Shown here: in pieces, positions 26,110-34,927 of the stretch
Layout: the number at the start of each line of letters is the position of its first letter
Numbering within the stretch: the stretch's first letter is position 1
Assembly: GCA_003134765.1 (NCBI GenBank)
Contig: PLCM01000041.1
Location: 248,001 to 312,000 of the forward strand
Direction of reading: 5' to 3'
DNA length: 64,000 bases
Source: Spartobacteria bacterium
Lineage (GTDB): Bacteria; Verrucomicrobiota; Verrucomicrobiia; Chthoniobacterales; UBA10450
Translations under genes and position numbers: made by a program
Notes under the pieces: model-generated
Database searches by the model: none
What the model saw: the letters and a program-made list of their open reading frames with translations, nothing else
What the model was told of the DNA's origin: nothing

Positions 26110-27470
26110 CCCAAAACGCGACGAGTCCCCGAAGTTGTTTGCGTTATCGCGCGTTCCTTATCCTTGCTGCACTTGCAAGCGGATTTGTTTTGTCGCCTAT
26201 TCAAGGACTCACGCTCGACGCCGCGCTCTCCCGCACGCTGGAAAAAAACCCCGAGATCATCCAGGCGCGAATCGCTCTCGAACAGGCAGCCGGCCGCCGT
26301 CTCGTTTTCCGTTCCACCACGCTGCCCGACGTTAGGATACAGGGCCTCGCGGGTGTTCAAGGCGGCAAACGCGCGGACGAACCGACAATTCGGCCGTTCG
26401 CCTTTGCTCGCGGCTTTTTTAACCAGCCGTTATTCGACGCAGCGATGCCGGCTTCCCGGCGCCGCGGCAATCTCGAAGTGCTGATCGCACAACAGCGTTT
26501 GAATGTCGCGATCGTCGAGCAGCTGCACACCGCGCGGGTCGCCTTCTACACGGCCCTTTACAACGATTCTCTGCGCGCTCTCGGCGAAGCCCAGCGGGAA
26601 CGTCTTTCGCAAAATGTCACGACCCAGTCGGAACGTTATCGCGCCGGACAGACGGACCGCGCCGCGATCATGAGCGCCCAATTGCTTGAACGTGAGCTGG
26701 AACCGCATATTCAGGAAGTGGAGCGCGGATACGAGGGCGCGTTGCTCACCCTCGCCGCCGCGATGGGTGACGACGCCAGCCAGCCCGCCGCTACGCTTCG
26801 CCCCGACGGCCAGCTGCAGTTTGCCACTCTGAACTACGACCTCGGGTCGGAGACATCCGCCGCCCTCTCCCAACGCGCCGATCTCCAGCTCGCCCGCCTC
26901 CTGGTTCGGGCCGCCGCCGAGGACCAGCGAATTATTGCGGCCCAATATTATCCAGCGCTCGATGCGACGATTACCGGCCTCGGGATTCCGGTGACCGTCC
27001 GGACCGCCAATAGCGGTTCCGCGCTCGCTTCGAACGACGTTCTTTCCTCAGAGATCGCCGGCGGCGTCTCGATGACCTGGCGGGTGGTCGACAATGGTAA
27101 AGTTGCCGGCCAGGTAGCCCGGCAACGGGCCATTCGCGAGACGAACGAGATTTCGCTCCGCCAACTGGAAGCGAACGTCTCCCTCGATTTGAAACGGATC
27201 TCGAACAACCTCCACGCGATCGAAGGCCGATGGAAAGCGCTCAGCGCGGCCGTGTCGGGCGCGGAACAGAACGTGACTGTGGTGCAACGGACCCTGGTCG
27301 AAGGCCTCTCCTCCCAACTGGAGTTCCGAACCGCCGAAAGCAGTTTTCTCGAAACGAAGAGCGCCCTGCTTTCCGCCGCCTACCAGCAAAACGTGGCGCG
27401 CGCCGAATGGGACCGCACGACGGGCCGCTATTTTCAATTTTCGAACGACACCGGAGGAAACTCGCATTAG
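26106..27470 (+). CDS. TolC-family outer-membrane efflux protein (second copy)
   Basis: A 454-residue protein with a signal peptide (FLILAALASGFVLSP) and OEP helices (ALSRTLEKNPEIIQARIALEQ, then AARLEDA-like heptads and LVEGLSSQLEFRTAESSFLE). It is not a close copy of the gene before it, so the two may form a mixed trimer or serve different partners. It abuts the adaptor gene directly (stop TAG, then start TTG at 27471). Confidence 0.82.
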   Translation: MTQNATSPRSCLRYRAFLILAALASGFVLSPIQGLTLDAALSRTLEKNPEIIQARIALEQAAGRRLVFRSTTLPDVRIQGLAGVQGGKRADEPTIRPFAFARGFFNQPLFDAAMPASRRRGNLEVLIAQQRLNVAIVEQLHTARVAFYTALYNDSLRALGEAQRERLSQNVTTQSERYRAGQTDRAAIMSAQLLERELEPHIQEVERGYEGALLTLAAAMGDDASQPAATLRPDGQLQFATLNYDLGSETSAALSQRADLQLARLLVRAAAEDQRIIAAQYYPALDATITGLGIPVTVRTANSGSALASNDVLSSEIAGGVSMTWRVVDNGKVAGQVARQRAIRETNEISLRQLEANVSLDLKRISNNLHAIEGRWKALSAAVSGAEQNVTVVQRTLVEGLSSQLEFRTAESSFLETKSALLSAAYQQNVARAEWDRTTGRYFQFSNDTGGNSH

Positions 27471-28637
27471 TTGCAGCCGTTGAAGCTCCCGCGCTCGAAA
27501 AATCTTATTCTCGCCGGAATCGCCGCCGTGCTGGTGATCCTGGCGATCATTTACTTTGCGACGCTGCCGGTCGCGGAAGTCGCGATCGTGCAACGCGGCA
27601 CCGCTATCTCGGCCATCTACGGCACGGTGCGAATCGAACCGTCGCTCGTGCTGCCCGTGCGCGCGCAAAACGCGGGGTTCATCCAGCTGGCGGAAGTTCT
27701 CTCGGCCGGACGCGGCGCAATCGGCCGCAGTGTCGAGAAAGGCGAACTCCTCGCAACGATCGCCGATGAAGCCACAGCCCGGCAATTGAAACAGGCGCGT
27801 GCTGACCTCCAGGCGGCGACGCAACGCGCGGAGCTCCCCTTGCCTTCCGCGGAGGCGCTCAAAGTCGCCGAGGACAATTTGGGCCGGCTCGAAAAACTGA
27901 CCGGGCTCAGCAACGTGCCGCAGGTCGAGTTTGAAAAAGCGAAGAGCGAAGTGAACCGCCTCAAGGCCTTGGTCGAGACGGAGCGGATCGAACGCGATCG
28001 CAATCTCGCCGCGCTCGATGAAACGGCCAAAAAACTCGAAGCCCAGATGAAAAACTCCGAGATTCGCTCGCCGGTGGACGGCTTGTTGACCGGGATCAAG
28101 ACGATCGATGGCGAGCTGGTCGCCGAACGCGCCGAGCTGTTCACTGTTTCCTCCCGAAAAAATTATGTGCGCGGCGAAGTGGACGAAGAGGACGTCGGCG
28201 AAGTGAAAGTCGGGATGGAAGCGATTGTGCAAGTTTACGCGTTTCGCACCCGGACTTTTCGCGCCAAAGTCGCCGCGATCCAGCCCGCCGCCGACGTGGA
28301 GACACAGCGTTACACCATCGTGCTCGATCTCGAAAACCCGCCCGAAAATCTGATGGCTGGCATGACCGGCGAGATGAATATCATCACCGGCACGCACGAA
28401 AATGCGCTCCTCCTGCCGACGCGCGCGCTCCTCATCGATCAAGCGCTCATTGTTAAACACGGCATTGTCCAGTCGCGCACCGTCAAAGTCGGTTATCGCA
28501 CCCTCGATTTTTCCGAAATCCTGGACGGCCTCTCCGAAGGCGATCGCGCCGTGCTTTCCGACCAGGACAAATTGCGACCGGGCCGGCCGGTGCGGCAGCG
28601 CGTCACCAAGGTTACGCCGCGAGTGGACCTCCGGTGA
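27471..28637 (+). CDS. RND/ABC-type periplasmic adaptor (HlyD/MacA family)
   Basis: A 388-residue membrane-fusion protein. One N-terminal transmembrane segment (LILAGIAAVLVILAIIYF), a lipoyl-like half, a coiled-coil hairpin (about residues 95-190, rich in Glu, Lys and Leu), then the second lipoyl half (IRSPVDGLLTGIKTIDGEL) and a beta-barrel domain (GMTGEMNIITG) are visible. It links the inner-membrane permease to the TolC duct. Starts at TTG directly after the second TolC stop and overlaps the permease start by 4 bases (GTGA). Confidence 0.88.
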   Translation: MQPLKLPRSKNLILAGIAAVLVILAIIYFATLPVAEVAIVQRGTAISAIYGTVRIEPSLVLPVRAQNAGFIQLAEVLSAGRGAIGRSVEKGELLATIADEATARQLKQARADLQAATQRAELPLPSAEALKVAEDNLGRLEKLTGLSNVPQVEFEKAKSEVNRLKALVETERIERDRNLAALDETAKKLEAQMKNSEIRSPVDGLLTGIKTIDGELVAERAELFTVSSRKNYVRGEVDEEDVGEVKVGMEAIVQVYAFRTRTFRAKVAAIQPAADVETQRYTIVLDLENPPENLMAGMTGEMNIITGTHENALLLPTRALLIDQALIVKHGIVQSRTVKVGYRTLDFSEILDGLSEGDRAVLSDQDKLRPGRPVRQRVTKVTPRVDLR

Positions 28638-29875
28638 CCCCTCCCCTTTACATCGCGCTCAGGTTTCTCCGCCATCGCAGGCGGTCCTTTATCCTTAGCC
28701 TTTCCGGCGTCGTTTTCGGAGTCGCCATTTTTATTTGCACGCAGGCCCAGACCCAGGGATTTGCCCAAAACTTCATCGACTCGACTCTCGGAAGCAACGG
28801 AGCCCTTCTTCTTCGCTCACGCTTCCAATCCGCCACGACAGGCCTGCTCGTTCCGCCGAAAAACGTCCGTAATCCGAATCAACCGCGACGCCACTCGATC
28901 GATGGAATAACCAACGCGTCCGAAATCATGCGCATCAGCCGGCAGTTCGCGGACGTCGCCGCCTGCTCTGCCGTCTTGCGCGGGACTGTCAGCGCCCGGG
29001 CCGGCTTCGATAACGCCACGGTGGATCTGTTCGGCATCGACGCCGTGTCGCACCTCCAAACGACCAACCTTGCCCAGCAGATTACCAGCGGTGACCTCGA
29101 CGATTTTCGCAACAATCCCAACGCCGTTATCATCGGGTCGCGTCTGGCCGAAGCGATGCAGGTGGTCCCGGGCGACGCTGTCCAGTTGCTTTCGCCCGGT
29201 GGGGAATATCGGCGTTTCACGATCGCCGCGACCGCGCGGAGTGGTGTGGGCGTCGTCGATTCCGTCAGAGTTTATTGTCACGTTCGGGTTGCGCAGACGC
29301 TGCTGCGGAAACCGTTTCCCGCCTCGATGATCGTTTACAAATTGCGCGATCCCGAGCGCGCCCCGGCCGTGGCCCGCGCTTTCGAAGATCTGTTTCAACA
29401 CGACGCGCAAAGCTGGCAGGACCGGGAGGAAGCTAACCTTCAGCTCTTCGTCACTGTGCGGGTCTCCGCCGCCATCACGGTCTCGTTGATTATTCTCCTG
29501 GCCGGGTTCGGAATTTTTAATGTGCTCACCATGTCGGTCCTGTCGAAAATCAAGGAGATCGCGATCCTGCGTTCGATGGGTTACCGCGCCCGCGATATCT
29601 CCGCCATCTTCCTCTGGCAAGGCGCCATGATCGCCGCCGCCGGGTCCGTGATCGGATGCCTCGCAGGCGCCGCCTTCACCTGGGGCGTCTCAAAAATCCC
29701 GATTCAGGTCCGCGGCCTCTTGTACGCGAACCATTTTCTCGTGACCTGGGACTGGCACCATTACCTGTGGGCCACCGTGCTCGCCATCGTCGCCGTCTTC
29801 ATCGCCAGCTACGTCCCCGCCCGCCGCGCCGCCCAACTCGCGCCCGTCGCTACCCTTCGCGGCTCGAGCGCCTAG
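28634..29875 (+). CDS. ABC transporter permease, FtsX/MacB type
   Basis: A 413-residue permease that starts with GTG. One membrane segment at the N-terminus (FILSLSGVVFGVAIFICTQ), a large periplasmic domain, then three C-terminal membrane segments with the FtsX-type signature (SLIILLAGFGIFNVLTMSVL, KEIAILRSMGYRARDI, PARRAAQLAPVATLRG). MacB-type permeases work as mechanotransmitters that drive export through an adaptor and TolC; the ATPase here is a separate gene at 31149. The four genes from 24736 form a tight operon with overlapping ends. Confidence 0.88.
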   Translation: MTPPLYIALRFLRHRRRSFILSLSGVVFGVAIFICTQAQTQGFAQNFIDSTLGSNGALLLRSRFQSATTGLLVPPKNVRNPNQPRRHSIDGITNASEIMRISRQFADVAACSAVLRGTVSARAGFDNATVDLFGIDAVSHLQTTNLAQQITSGDLDDFRNNPNAVIIGSRLAEAMQVVPGDAVQLLSPGGEYRRFTIAATARSGVGVVDSVRVYCHVRVAQTLLRKPFPASMIVYKLRDPERAPAVARAFEDLFQHDAQSWQDREEANLQLFVTVRVSAAITVSLIILLAGFGIFNVLTMSVLSKIKEIAILRSMGYRARDISAIFLWQGAMIAAAGSVIGCLAGAAFTWGVSKIPIQVRGLLYANHFLVTWDWHHYLWATVLAIVAVFIASYVPARRAAQLAPVATLRGSSA

Positions 29876-29887
29876 GTGCTTTCTCCT

Positions 29888-29970
29888 CTGTAGCCGCGTC
29901 CCTGTGGCACGCGCCGGGACAGGACGCGGCCAGGTTCACAGACACGCCGCCCACAGGGCGGCGGCTACAG
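29888..29970. repeat. family B palindromic repeat
   Basis: Ends ctgtagccgcgtccctgtgg and ccacagggcggcggctacag. It separates the permease gene from the radical SAM gene and could act as a terminator between them. Confidence 0.85.
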
Positions 29971-30033
29971 AAGACCAATTCAGCATGACAGCGAGAGGCA
30001 ATTCCCGTAAAGTCAAAAAACGCAGCCAACTCC

Positions 30034-31110
30034 ATGAACTTGCTCGACAAAATCGGCCGGGAATTTTCCGGCTACAACCTGCTCGAATCGGGCAAGCGGC
30101 TTTTTGATCGCAAGCCGCTCCAGTGCAGCCTCTACCTGACCGATCGGTGCAACCTCGATTGTTCCTATTGCACCGAATACGACAACTCGCGGCCGCATCC
30201 AAAGCTGGAGGACCTGAAGGTCTGGATCAAAAAGATCCGCGATTTGGGCACCATGCGGATTGCGCTGGTCGGCGGGGAACCACTGATGCATCCGGACGTG
30301 GTCGAGATCGTCCGCTACTGCCGCGAACTGGGATTTGCCACCAGCCTGACAACCAATGGGTTTCTCCTCACCCGAAAATTATTGAAGCAACTCGAGGAAG
30401 CGGGCCTCCAGGTGATGCAAATCAGCGTCGACCGGATGACGCCAAGCCCCATCACGAAGAAATCGTTTAAGACGATTTTGCCGAAGCTCGATTACTTCAA
30501 GGATTCGAAGATCAGCCTCCATATCACGGGCGTGATCTGCGCGGACACGTTGCCGGAATCGAAGGCCGTGCTCGAAACCGGTTTGTCACGCGGGATCCCG
30601 ACCGAAGTGCGGCTGGTCCATGCCGATCCGCTTAGCCGGTTCCGAGTCGAGCGCGGGTCGAAAGAAGAACTGGAGGCGTTCATCGATTCGATGATCGAAC
30701 GGAAGCGACGCGGTGAAAGAATTCACACGAACGAAGCGATCCTTCAGTACCAGAAGAGCCTCCTGCGGAACGAGCCGGTCGATTGGACCTGCATGGCGGG
30801 CTACAAACTTTTCTTCGTCTCGGCGCAGGGAAAATTTTGGGAGTGCAGCATGGTCCACACGGAAAAGCACATCATGGATGTGACGCTCGATGATCTTTAC
30901 GCGAACTACCGAAAGAAAAGCTGCCAGCAAGGATGCGGTGTTTATTGCGCGGTCAGCACGTCGCTGCTCGTGCAGAACCCGGCAAGCGTGATCACGAAGG
31001 AAGTTGTCAATCGCGCAAGGCGCATCCCGGGTCTGATCCGGCACGCGGTCCGTTCGTCCGAACCGGCCGAGCCGGGTCAACCGATTCAGCCTGCGCAGGC
31101 CGAGGTCTAA
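30034..31110 (+). CDS. radical SAM protein with a cysteine-rich C-terminal region
   Basis: A 358-residue protein with the radical SAM motif CNLDCSYC (Cys39, 43, 46), which binds the 4Fe-4S cluster that cleaves S-adenosylmethionine. It is followed by GGEPLMHP (usual GGEPL) and TTNGFLLT. The C-terminal part has further Cys (TCMAGYK, WECSM, SCQQGCGVYC) that suggest an extra cluster of SPASM or twitch type. Substrate unknown. It lies between the export permease and the export ATPase, so it may modify what is exported or belong to an adjacent lipid pathway. I did not find a small precursor-peptide gene next to it. Confidence 0.8.
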   Translation: MNLLDKIGREFSGYNLLESGKRLFDRKPLQCSLYLTDRCNLDCSYCTEYDNSRPHPKLEDLKVWIKKIRDLGTMRIALVGGEPLMHPDVVEIVRYCRELGFATSLTTNGFLLTRKLLKQLEEAGLQVMQISVDRMTPSPITKKSFKTILPKLDYFKDSKISLHITGVICADTLPESKAVLETGLSRGIPTEVRLVHADPLSRFRVERGSKEELEAFIDSMIERKRRGERIHTNEAILQYQKSLLRNEPVDWTCMAGYKLFFVSAQGKFWECSMVHTEKHIMDVTLDDLYANYRKKSCQQGCGVYCAVSTSLLVQNPASVITKEVVNRARRIPGLIRHAVRSSEPAEPGQPIQPAQAEV

Positions 31111-31148
31111 AACTACCGGCGACCGAATCCGAATTTGCGAGGCGCCTA

Positions 31149-31880
31149 ATGCTCATGAACGCCGAAGTTTCGCTCAGCTGCGAAGGGATCGAGCGTTTCC
31201 TGGGCGAAGATGATTCGCGCGTGCATGCGTTGCGCGGAGTCTCGCTGCAACTTGAACGCGGCACCGTCCACGCAGTCGTCGGCCCCTCCGGCTGCGGCAA
31301 GAGCACCCTGCTTTATATCCTGGGATTGCTCGATCACGCAGACAGCGGCTGGGTCACGATCGAAAACGAAGCAGTCTCGCACCTGGTCGATGACGCGCTC
31401 GCGCGGAAACGGAACGAGCTGCTCGGCTTCATCTTCCAATTCCATTTTCTCCTCGAGGATTTCACCGCGCAGGAAAACGTGATGATCCCGATGCGGCGCC
31501 TGGCCGTATTGAGCGAAGAGCAAATGCTCGAGCGCTCCGCGCACCTGCTCGATGCCGTCGGACTCGGCAGCAAATTGAAGCGGCCAAGCCGGCACCTCTC
31601 CGGCGGTGAACAACAGCGCGTGGCCGTGGCGCGCGCGCTCGCCAATAATCCCAGCGTGATTCTCGCAGATGAGCCGACCGGAAATCTCGACAGCGCAAAT
31701 TCGCGCCGTGCCTTCGAGTTGCTCCAAAGAATTGTGCAGGAAGAACGGAAAGCTTTGCTCCTCGTCACGCACAATCCCGAGATCGCCGAGGCGTGCGATT
31801 GGATCCACGAAATGCAAGATGGCCGCATCGTGGAAAGTCACTCACGCGGTCACCGCATCTCGGTGCGGGCGGGCGCCTGA
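31149..31880 (+). CDS. ABC transporter ATPase, LolD/MacB type
   Basis: A 243-residue ATPase. Walker A is GPSGCGKS (about residues 45-52), the Q-loop lies in GFIFQFHFLLEDFTAQENV, the signature is LSGGEQQR, Walker B is VILADEPTG with NLDS, and the switch His is in LLVTHNPEIA. The long open frame upstream (from 30933) is a shadow of the radical SAM gene. The ATG at 31149 or 31155 is the likely start, 38-44 bases after the radical SAM stop. It is the likely motor for the permease at 28634. It lies 3 bases from the stop of the convergent flippase. Confidence 0.88.
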   Translation: MLMNAEVSLSCEGIERFLGEDDSRVHALRGVSLQLERGTVHAVVGPSGCGKSTLLYILGLLDHADSGWVTIENEAVSHLVDDALARKRNELLGFIFQFHFLLEDFTAQENVMIPMRRLAVLSEEQMLERSAHLLDAVGLGSKLKRPSRHLSGGEQQRVAVARALANNPSVILADEPTGNLDSANSRRAFELLQRIVQEERKALLLVTHNPEIAEACDWIHEMQDGRIVESHSRGHRISVRAGA

Positions 31881-31883
31881 CCT

Positions 31884-33455
31884 CTACTCGCGACCTCTCT
31901 CCGGCTCCGTTCCTTCCGCTTTTTTTCTTTTGAAGAGCTGATCGAGAACAGCACGATCGTTCGGATCCAATCCGAAAACGCGCCAGGCGATGAAATATCC
32001 TGCAAGGTAAACTCCGGCGGCTGCCAGCTCCGACCACCATCCATGAATCGCGAAGCGGATGAGCAAAGCGACAGGGAGGGCGGCGAGCGCGGCGACCCAC
32101 GGTTTGACCAAGGCTCGCCACGGCCAACGCCAGTCGACGAGCCAGGAGATCTCGATCCATCGGAGCACCCCCTTAATCAGATAGGGCGAGAAAATCCCGA
32201 GCGCCGCACCGAGAGCGCCGAACGCTGGAATTAGCAACAAATTCAAACCGATGGCGGCAACGAAGGCGATGGTGGAGTTCATCAAATTAATCTTCGGCCG
32301 CGCGACCATCAGAATCGTTTCGCCCAGGCCCACGAACGCATTCAGAGCGCAACCCCCTCCGATGACCGCCGCCCACACGCCACCGCGGTGGAAGGAAGGA
32401 CCAAAAATCGTCATGATCGCGCCCCCCGCCAGAGCGAAAACGACGACCGCTGGCAGCAATAGCGCCAGCATCCAGCGCGCGAGGTATGCGTAACTCGCCT
32501 CAGCCTCGCGGATCCGGCCGGCTGCGATTTGGCGTGCGACGATGGGCGTAAAGATCGGTGTAAAAGACTGGCTCACCTTACGCAGGCCACCCGCCACCTC
32601 CACCGCCGCCGCGTAGATACCCAGCGTCTCGAGGGTTACCCCAGGCGCGCGTCCCACAAACCAGCCGAGCATGATGAGGTCGATGCGCATGATGCCGATA
32701 TTGAGCAAGTCGTAGAGGGCGATCGGCGCCGAGGCCCGCAGGAGCTGAGGCACGAGGTCAACGTTAGGTGAACGCGTTATCGGTGTGAACGTGAATAAAC
32801 GTCGCGCCAGCGTGAAAGCGACGAGCCCGGAAGCGACTGTCCCAGCGATGACGGCGATTTCCGGCGCCAGTTCTCTCACACCGAGCGCAAACGCCATAAG
32901 GAGCGCAGCCGCCGTGCCGAGGCTGTCGGTTAGGCCCCGCGAATAGATGTCGTGGTGCATCACCATCATGCCACGCGACAAGGCCGTGCTTACGCGGTAA
33001 AGCGTGACGCCGGGTAAGGCCAGCAGCATCACTGCGGTCGCTCGCACAAATTCCGGCCGCACTCCGATGGATGGCCCGAAAGTCCAGACGGCCCAAAATC
33101 CGCCGATCGCCAGAAGAACGCTGCTACCGAAGGAGACTGCGAGCGCCGTCTTCATGACCCGGCGGCTGCTGGCGCGGTCGCCCACTCCCTCCGCTTGTGC
33201 GATGAACGCGATCGCACTGTAGTCGAATCCGAGCGTGGAAAACTTGCTCAGCAGATCCATCGTCGCCCACGCGAGACCAAAGACGCCCAGGGCCACACTG
33301 CCGAGCAGCCGCGCGACCAGAAAGGTGAAAATCCCGCGAAGGTTGGACGCAAGAAATGCGATCGTGTTGATGAACGCGCCGCGGGCGAGCGCCGCTCCGT
33401 CCGCGGAATGGTCGCGCGCTGACCTCTGAGAGTCCGAATCGGCAGTTCGAGACAT
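31884..33455 (-). CDS. polysaccharide/lipid-linked flippase-like protein (MATE/Wzx fold)
   Basis: A 523-residue membrane protein with about twelve to fourteen hydrophobic segments, an N-terminal GAFINTIAFLASNLRGIFTF stretch and LGFDYSAIAFIAQAEG, typical of Wzx/MurJ-like flippases. It would move a lipid-linked sugar or similar across the inner membrane. It sits 4 bases after the stop of the GT1 gene, so the pair form an operon. The ATPase gene ends 3 bases away on the other strand. Confidence 0.75.
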   Translation of the reverse strand: MSRTADSDSQRSARDHSADGAALARGAFINTIAFLASNLRGIFTFLVARLLGSVALGVFGLAWATMDLLSKFSTLGFDYSAIAFIAQAEGVGDRASSRRVMKTALAVSFGSSVLLAIGGFWAVWTFGPSIGVRPEFVRATAVMLLALPGVTLYRVSTALSRGMMVMHHDIYSRGLTDSLGTAAALLMAFALGVRELAPEIAVIAGTVASGLVAFTLARRLFTFTPITRSPNVDLVPQLLRASAPIALYDLLNIGIMRIDLIMLGWFVGRAPGVTLETLGIYAAAVEVAGGLRKVSQSFTPIFTPIVARQIAAGRIREAEASYAYLARWMLALLLPAVVVFALAGGAIMTIFGPSFHRGGVWAAVIGGGCALNAFVGLGETILMVARPKINLMNSTIAFVAAIGLNLLLIPAFGALGAALGIFSPYLIKGVLRWIEISWLVDWRWPWRALVKPWVAALAALPVALLIRFAIHGWWSELAAAGVYLAGYFIAWRVFGLDPNDRAVLDQLFKRKKAEGTEPERGRE

Positions 33456-33459
33456 AACG

Positions 33460-34605
33460 TCAGCGTTTGCGGGATGCCGCGTCGTGATAAACGTCGAGCG
33501 TCTCGCGCGTGCATTGATCCCAGGAAAAATCTCGAGACCGGGACAATCCTTGCTCGCTAAGCGAGCGGCGCAATTCTGGCGACTTCACAAGATCACGCAG
33601 CGCGGTCGCCAACCGGTCGACATTGTCAGGCGGCACCAACAGGGCTGCACCCCCTGTAATTTCGCGGAACGCTGGGATATCGCTCGCGACAACCGGACAA
33701 CCGCTAGCCATCGCCTCGACAACTGGCAGTCCAAATCCTTCGTAATTCGACGGCTGAACCAGAGCGCCGGCACATTGGATTAGCTTTACGACATTTTCCC
33801 TGCTCACCGCTTCGAGCCAGACAAGGCGATCGGCGACCTGCAAACGACTTGCGAGCCTAACGAGTTCATCGCGCGACCGACGGGACTGCAAAAGAACAAG
33901 CCGCCACGGGCGCGGAACTGTTCTCGCGAAGGCAGCGATTGCCAAGTCATGACGTTTTGTCGGTATATTCACGCCGACGAGCAGGAGGTAAGGTGACTCG
34001 TCTCCGATGAGCCTTGCCATCTCCTTCCGCGCCGTCTCCAAGTCGTTAGGCGGTTCAAAACATGTGTCAGGTGCCTCCCATATCACCGACACGCGCTTCG
34101 CCGCGTCCGGCGCGAGCGCACAAATCCGATCAGCGGTCGCCTTTGTTGGAGTAATCAAACAAGTCGCATCAGACAGAGCGCGCCAGACGGCTTGTTGATA
34201 GTATTTGCTCTTAAACGCGCGCTCTATTCGTGGCAGATGGAGCCCAGGGTGCTCGATCGACATGACGTCGTGGATCGTGACCACGCTCGCGCACGGTATC
34301 TTGCGTGGCAGCACATTGTGCGGGCTGTGAAACACATCGACATCACTGAATGACGCGTAACGGCGAGGCCAGAATAATGTCAGCGGGGAACTCGGTCCCG
34401 GGCGAACAATCACGTCGGAAGTATTGGATGCGTGCGACAATGGACGTGGCGCCAAGCGATGTGCCCAGAAGAGGAATCGATCGAGCGGGGCGGACGTTGG
34501 CAGGCGATCAACCAATGCCTGCACATAAACGCCGATGCCGCTCGGTCGTTCGCGAATATATCGCGCGTCAACTGCCACCGAAATCGATTTCTGGTGTTCT
34601 GGCAT
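33460..34605 (-). CDS. glycosyltransferase, GT4/GT1-like
   Basis: A 381-residue GT-B glycosyltransferase. The ATG at 34603-34605 (MPEHQKSISVAVDARYI) is the likely start; the open frame upstream is non-coding remnants. Marks include GIGVYVQALVDRL, FHSPHNVLP, the inter-domain LLVGVNIPTKRHDLAIAAF, and the acceptor-side E-x7-E motif in NYEGFGLPVVEAMASGCPVV. It probably adds a hexose to a lipid-linked or surface glycan. Forms an operon with the flippase. Confidence 0.82.
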   Translation of the reverse strand: MPEHQKSISVAVDARYIRERPSGIGVYVQALVDRLPTSAPLDRFLFWAHRLAPRPLSHASNTSDVIVRPGPSSPLTLFWPRRYASFSDVDVFHSPHNVLPRKIPCASVVTIHDVMSIEHPGLHLPRIERAFKSKYYQQAVWRALSDATCLITPTKATADRICALAPDAAKRVSVIWEAPDTCFEPPNDLETARKEMARLIGDESPYLLLVGVNIPTKRHDLAIAAFARTVPRPWRLVLLQSRRSRDELVRLASRLQVADRLVWLEAVSRENVVKLIQCAGALVQPSNYEGFGLPVVEAMASGCPVVASDIPAFREITGGAALLVPPDNVDRLATALRDLVKSPELRRSLSEQGLSRSRDFSWDQCTRETLDVYHDAASRKR

Positions 34606-34659
34606 CGGTGCAGTGGTTAAAATAGGAATGACCCGGAAGCAACCGGCAACCGCCCCTTC

Positions 34660-34740
34660 ATGAAACGTGTTTATTACCGGGACGATCGCCGGGATCGGTC
34701 TGGCTACCGAGAAACTACTCGTCGCGCGCGGAGGCGTCGC
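34660..34740 (+). pseudogene. 5'-end fragment of the SDR gene at 34928
   Basis: After ATGAAACG, a single-base shift gives VFITGTIAGIGLATEKLLVARG, which matches the start of the SDR product (VFITGASAGIGLATAKLLAERG). The similarity fades after about 80 bases. It lies 268 bases upstream of the intact gene in the same orientation. The rest of the space between 34606 and 34927 holds only this and the palindrome at 34840-34901. Confidence 0.7.
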
Positions 34741-34839
34741 GGGCCAAGTGATTTCCGCGGCGCGTTCCTTCTCGTTTACGGTGCCGCGTGGCCTTGGTAT
34801 TGCCGATCGCAACCCAGCTTCCCCCATGATCGATTCAAT

Positions 34840-34901
34840 TGTAGGGTGAGGCGTTGCCTTGCCCTGCAAAAACGAGCGGCAAGCTAACAACTTGCCCTAC
34901 A
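34840..34901. repeat. intergenic inverted repeat upstream of the SDR gene
   Basis: Ends gtaggg and ccctac, with inner cttgccct and agcggcaag pairing. It lies just upstream of the SDR start. Confidence 0.7.
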
Positions 34902-34927
34902 AATTTGCCGGACAATCATTAGGAAGG

